A stretch of 64,000 bases of DNA, taken from assembly GCF_016906535.1 (NCBI RefSeq), contig NC_057374.1, positions 434,001 to 498,000 on the forward strand, in the 5' to 3' direction. Position 1 is the stretch's first letter. Each line of letters begins with the position of its first letter. The position numbers and the translations under genes are program-made. The notes beneath the pieces are model-generated. The model did no database searches, was not told where the DNA came from, and worked only from the letters and a program-made list of their open reading frames with translations. The stretch comes from Rhizoctonia solani. Taxonomy: Eukaryota > Basidiomycota > Agaricomycetes > Cantharellales > Ceratobasidiaceae. Shown here piece after piece: positions 59,592 to 64,000 of this stretch.

Positions 59592-60383
59592 ATGTTCGGA
59601 AAAGTCAAGTTTGTTGCTGCTCTTGCCCTTCTTACATTCTCTTCTGCCTCAGCCAAGTTGACTTGCGAGACCAAGAAGGAGGTCTACGTGAGTTGATAAG
59701 GATCGAATACAAGAATTACAAACTGATATGTGCTCTTCAGGCCAAAGCCGTCCTCAAGGACGCCAATGGCACCCAAATTGGTGTTGTTAACTTGTACCAA
59801 GCCTCTAACCTGGAACCTGTCAAGATCACTGCCGACCTAAAGGGTCTTGGTGCTGAAGGCAAGAAAGGCTTCCATGTCCAGTGAGTGCTCACTTAACTCA
59901 AGTAAATATGCATGCTGAAGCTTCATAATCAGCGAATTCGGTGACTTGTCGGGCGGCTGTGCCTCTGCTGGAGGTCATTTCAGTAAGCACTGAGCGCAAA
60001 TTGCCTGCAATGGCTTTTCTAATTTATTTCACAGATCCGTTCAGTAAACAACATGGCGCCCCTACTGATGCCGAACGTCATGCCGGTGACCTTGGTAACA
60101 TTGTGACCGGGCCCGACGGCACCTCGAAGGTTGAGATGGAGGACAAACAAATTTCTCTCTATTCAGGACACAGGAACATTGTCGGGCGTGCTATCGTTCT
60201 CCATGCTGGAGAAGATGACCTCGGACTCGGCGGACAGAGTGACTCGAAGACGACTGGCCACGCCGGCGCGCGTCTTGCTTGCGGTGTGATTGGTATGTCA
60301 TTTATGTAGGCGCCGACTCGAATTTGTTGACTAAATTACCCACTTTCATAGGATACGCTCCTGCTCCTACTCCTGCTGCATAA
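59592..60383 (+). CDS. Secreted Cu/Zn superoxide dismutase, copy 2, intact
   Basis: The signal peptide ([20 protein letters not shown]) precedes a complete SOD domain: [81 protein letters not shown] and [10 protein letters not shown]. All Cu and Zn ligands, both cysteines and the active-site Arg are visible. The C-terminus is a short Pro/Ala tail (APAPTPAA) before TAA at 60381-60383. Five exons join in frame with introns of about 50-60 nt; the GFHVH/EFGD junction crosses an intron in the same position as in the other two copies. It is the second gene of a three-gene SOD array on the plus strand. Confidence 0.93.
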
Positions 60384-61639
60384 ACCAGCCCTATTCATTG
60401 TCTAACTGTCTCAGATACACTTATCTGTCCATTCTTTTCAAATATATAACTATTACCAGATGTATCTGGTTGGTAGCTTATTGACATTATACTGGCTTGT
60501 TGATAATCCCTCGGGTTTTGTGTGTTGAACCCAGTTCATTCGTGATCCGAGGATATTATCGACGTCGGTTTCCTTAGCGACCGTAAATTTGTTTGTCATT
60601 TGCTCGGCTATCAACCGGGCCAATTACTTTAGGAGCTACTAAAAGAAGCGAATTCTTTGGGGTTAAAGCGGAACGTTTATATGTATAACTCGTTGCAATG
60701 TTTCCTTGTTTTGGGCGGGCTGACATCAAGGCAGCCTCTTAAATTCACCACTACTCACTTCGCGCGACGTGTGTTCCTGAGTATTCTTGGTAACTTCGAC
60801 ACCTCGTGAAAGTCTGTTTGACGATTATTCGTGAGTTATTTTACGTGGATTCCTTCTATGTTCATTCGAATGGATATTGGTCTCTCCATCTTCATGAGCA
60901 CTGTTTTTGCGCCCCGCGCAAGGCCTTGTTGGCGTCGCAGGGAGCGTTCTAAGGTATGGGCTATGCGAAAAATCCAGCCCAAAAGTCAGGACGCCCAAAC
61001 GAAGCATTCTGCCAGGCTCAAGCTCGAGCGTCTCCTTGGTGGCCAGAGCACATACGCTCAATCATCGGATAGACATATATCTCGGCTACAATAATCCAAG
61101 ACACAGCCGCACTTTTTCCGAATCTCAAGGGGTGGCAGTACCAACATTCTGGACCTGGTTGCATTTCATGAGACACCTTGAATTTTTTCCTTCCGCCCCA
61201 TTCATGTTCTGCCTAAATTTAGCATCAACATAGCAGTTTTTGAATGTATTTTAGCGCGGACCGTATTTTCCGACGTAAATCAGGCACACTTGGACAGACC
61301 ACGGGGCGTAAAGCGGTGTCCACAGCGCACACCCCTATCCCTAAACGATAGCATATCCTGCCAAGTGAGCTCGTGATGAAGGGGAGGACTTCCTTTCAAG
61401 AGACAGGAGCGCCTATATGCCTCATGGGCATCGACAAAAAGCCGAATAGGACGTCATTTTTCGTTAACATTGTCTGGGCATCCTGGGGCATCGTCTCTTG
61501 AATAAACATTAATCAACTGGGATACCCTGGTATAGAGCGCAGATGAGCGCCCAGGGTCGACCTCCTAATAAGATGCGTCCATTGTTTAAAACATGGTGTT
61601 CGCCCCACCACTTTGCTCCGTCTCCCCCTGCCGAACGCC
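60384..61639. other. Intergenic region between SOD copies 2 and 3
   Basis: No gene supported; holds the diverged half-copy of the dispersed repeat at 61228-61285. Open frames at 60831-61233 have no domain. Confidence 0.4.
61228..61285 (-). repeat. Dispersed inverted-repeat element, diverged partial copy 3
   Basis: ACATAGCAGTTTTTGAATGT and the following TTTTCCGACGTAAATCAGGC resemble the right half of copy 2 (CAGTTTTTAGCATGTTTTG ... TTTCCTACGTAAATCTGG). Divergence is considerable and the other half is not seen. Confidence 0.4.
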
Positions 61640-62481
61640 ATGTTGAGATTACTTACAGTTCTCGCTGCATCGACCCTCCTCCCGCTCGTCGCCTGTGGTC
61701 CCAAAGCCCGAGTGATAATGCTCAAGGATGGCAATTTCAATTCGGGTTCGCCAGGTTGGCTCGAGTTCGAGGACATAGGCAATGGGGAGATCCACCTTTA
61801 TGGCAAGATCACTGGCCTAACATCTGGAAAGCATGGTATCCACGTCCAGTAAGTCGAGTTTCAAGCGCACAATACCATTTTCCCACTTTTTTCTTGTAAA
61901 AAAAATCAATTCACTTTTACTTATTTATTCAACTTATTAGCGAGTTTGGTGACCTTACCAGCGGATGCGCATCGGTCGGAGCCCACTTTAGTACGCGGTT
62001 TTATATTCGTATCGCTACTTTCAGGTATTAATTGCAAGTTGTAGACCCGGAAAAGAAAAACCATGGAGGGCCCCAAGCAGCCGAGCGCCATGTAGGCGAT
62101 CTGGGCAACATTGAGGCGAACTCGAATGGCGAATCCAAAGTTGACATTTACGACAAAGTAATCTCCTTCGGTGGGACTAATAGCATAATTGGGTATGTAT
62201 ACGTTTCCCCCCGCGCTCTTCGTAGGAGCTGAACCTTCTTTCAGGCGCGGTTTGGTGATCCATAATGTGAGGTCTTGCCAATAGTCAACGAGGGCGAAAC
62301 TTATTTTCTTTTCTTTAGGGGGAGGACGATCTGGGCCTCGGGGGCTTCAATGACTCACTCACTACTGGCCATGCCGGAACTCGCTTCGCGTGTGGCACAA
62401 TTTGTAAGTTGGCTTGGTTAGTGGTCCCCTTCTATTTATTCACTTTCCTTGAAAGCTATTGCCAATGCTACAATCCCTTGA
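61640..62481 (+). CDS. Secreted Cu/Zn superoxide dismutase, copy 3
   Basis: Signal peptide [20 protein letters not shown], then a SOD domain: [72 protein letters not shown] and GTRFACGTI. All metal ligands are present. The usual GFHxH is GIHVH here, and the Cu-site loop reads [10 protein letters not shown]. Introns restore the frame at every junction; the last one (donor at about 62405, acceptor AAAG at about 62456) gives a short ending IANATIP and TGA at 62479-62481, whereas read-through would add an unlikely hydrophobic tail. It is the third copy of the array and the most diverged in the first beta strands. Confidence 0.88.
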
Positions 62482-63071
62482 GGGCGAGGTCTTGAATAAT
62501 TCAACTCATCTTTTCCCACTTCGGACGGACTTTTTCCGTGTTTGTTTGTTTAATTTCTAACCATGTAGTCACATCATGTGGGCTAAATTTGTGGACTTGT
62601 GGTCGCGGTTGAACGATTATAGTTTTTAGTTAACGATGTAATATGATTTTCATGGACTGTGTGTCGTACGTAACGTGTCCCTTTCGGAGCATATTCCTCG
62701 TAATTCAGCGAACCAGATGCCCCATCATACATCGCGTGAAAATATTTCAGCAACGTGGCCATTGCGGTTTGCGAGGACATGCATCTAGAAGATGTCTTTT
62801 CACCGTTCGAAACAAGAAGTTGTATCCTTGGGGTACGTCGATGTATGCGAGGTCACCAGGCTCTCAAAGAATGGCACCAGACAAGGTGATGGCAAAACTC
62901 AGTTGCAGCACCGGGGGTTCAATTATATAAATTCAAAATGAATTATGAAAGATCGCAAACTATTCCGAATTACGATAGTCAAAGACCAAACTGGCTCAAA
63001 GTCGATAAGTGGGTCTCTGCATAGGCCATGCCCACAAACGATCGGGACCGCTTTGTAGCCCTATGAGAGTT
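62482..63071. other. Intergenic region
   Basis: No coding or structural signal seen between the convergent SOD copy 3 and the partial gene at the window end. Confidence 0.4.
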
Positions 63072-64000
63072 CTAAAACCACCATTGGGCTTCCAGCTCAA
63101 GAAGCCTGGCACTCTCGCCAAGAAGCCTATGAATTGAGTCGAGGTCCGCCTCATTTTCGAATTGGGGAAGCATAGATTCAAGCTCTGCATCAAAGAAGTT
63201 GTCATGATAGAATGGGCCTTCGCTTAAGCTGAAGCTTCCTTCAAGTTGGTTCTGGCCAAAACCACCAAGTACAGAATACTGTGGCTCAAGAGCAGAGAAT
63301 TCGTGTCCCGTGTGATCCTGAAAAGTAGCAGGGGTATTGGCATGATGCGCGATACATTCTATGTCGGCTTGAATGAGACCCAAGTTATCTTCACAATCGA
63401 CCGTAGCCTGAACGCTCGCGAAATTCGAAGCCAGAGGGATAATGGACGGTAAAGAGGTATCCAGGCCAAGTTTCTATCATAAGCAATTGAATGGTCGATG
63501 AGGACTGTATGGTTTTGGTCGACTTGTTCAGAATACAGACGATCAGCATTGGTCGGGGTGATGAATAAGATAGAAGCATATTGGTCATGGGCTCCAGGGA
63601 GTGTCGGAACCTGGGGCCAACCAGTCGCATCGAACTCATAGTGACCAGCCAACAACTGGGGCTTGGCAGAGTGATTGGCGAGAGATTATTGGTTGTGTTG
63701 GAGTGCGAAGAACTAGAACTATATGACAACGGCGAAAAGGCAGAAAGCTGATCATGGTGCATTGGAAGGTCCGACGAATGAAGCGCGTTGAATTCTAAAA
63801 CATCAGATATGCCAATAGGATATTCAGGTTTGGTGTAGTTTCGGAGAATGATTGCATCGCCTGGTATTATCTGGTCACTGTGATGGCAAGCCAAGGTTAA
63901 AAAGTAAGTGTTGACATTATGAAGCCTCAAACATACATGGCCTTGATCATGTTGATTTCATTCTGTGGTGTTCCTAAAGGAATATCGACTTCAATATATA
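63072..64000 (-). CDS. Unknown protein, 5' end outside the window
   Basis: C-terminal part only. From the window edge the frame reads VDIPLGTPQNEINMIKA, then an intron (about 63892-63938), then IPGDAIILRNYTKPEYPIG, a Ser/Thr/Asn-rich stretch (SSSSSHSNTTNNLSPI), and after a one-base slip near 63655 AGHYEFDATGWPQVPTLPG. A final exon gives an acidic ending with FFDAELESMLPQFENEADLD and the stop TAG at 63072-63074. The composition (Ser-rich and acidic C-terminus, no catalytic motif) suggests a transcriptional regulator, but I do not recognise the family. Confidence 0.45.

Noticed and set aside
60831..61233. A fourth SOD or another gene between SOD copies 2 and 3
   Set aside because: None of the SOD metal-ligand motifs is present and the frames lack any recognised domain.
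1..64000. A secondary-metabolite cluster, CRISPR array or prokaryotic defence system
   Set aside because: No synthase, terpene cyclase, array or defence gene is present; the window is spliced eukaryotic DNA.

Overview
This is nuclear DNA of a filamentous basidiomycete. Genes are split by many short GT-AG introns (mostly 40-70 nt), gene density is about one per 2-3 kb, there are no operons, and housekeeping genes of fungal type are present (BMS1, ORC2, EAF7, ERG24, a VAP/Scs2 protein, a CSC1 channel, a GPR1/FUN34/YaaH transporter, a Zn2Cys6 regulator). The mix of secreted enzymes and small secreted proteins suggests a plant-associated Agaricomycete. A Rhizoctonia/Ceratobasidiaceae origin is my inference from general resemblance and has not been tested.

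Layout. 1.2-2.5 kb: PTGR-like NADPH oxidoreductase (+). 3.3-5.9 kb: Zn2Cys6 transcription factor (-), head-to-head with two tandem secreted ADGF-type adenosine deaminases (+, 6.4-8.8 and 9.3-11.7 kb). 11.7-16.0 kb: gene-poor, holding one small cysteine-rich secreted protein at 14.0 kb. 16.0-17.9 kb: rhamnogalacturonan acetylesterase-like SGNH hydrolase and a small secretion-signal-less protein of a family with three members in the window. 18.4-24.8 kb: acetate/ammonium transporter family protein, ORC2 and ERG24 (all -), then VAP (+). 24.8-31.5 kb: gene-poor and repeat-rich, with a six-cysteine knottin-like secreted peptide at 25.8-26.1 kb, a dispersed inverted-repeat element and a textbook MITE with an 8-bp target duplication. 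31.5-34.7 kb: dynamin-family GTPase. 35.2-35.5 kb: second member of the small family. 36.1-36.9 kb: EAF7. 37.5-40.3 kb: two tandem secreted alpha/beta hydrolases. 40.9-47.1 kb: very long CSC1/DUF221 channel, convergent with BMS1 (47.2-51.1 kb). 52.4-52.9 kb: third small-family member. 53.6-55.3 kb: secreted SMP-30/lactonase-like protein. 56.3-56.8 kb: small membrane protein. 58.2-62.5 kb: three tandem Cu/Zn superoxide dismutases, one membrane-anchored and two secreted. 63.1 kb to the end: partial unknown protein.

Two themes stand out. First, locally expanded families with secretion or surface signals: tandem adenosine deaminases, hydrolases and superoxide dismutases, dispersed small beta-trefoil-like proteins, and two cysteine-rich peptides. 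Second, many otherwise well-conserved genes carry single-base frameshifts, mostly one-base losses and often at short homopolymers, while other genes in between are perfectly open. That pattern needs resolving (assembly error versus real decay) before any of these genes is called a pseudogene. All exon structures below were read by eye.
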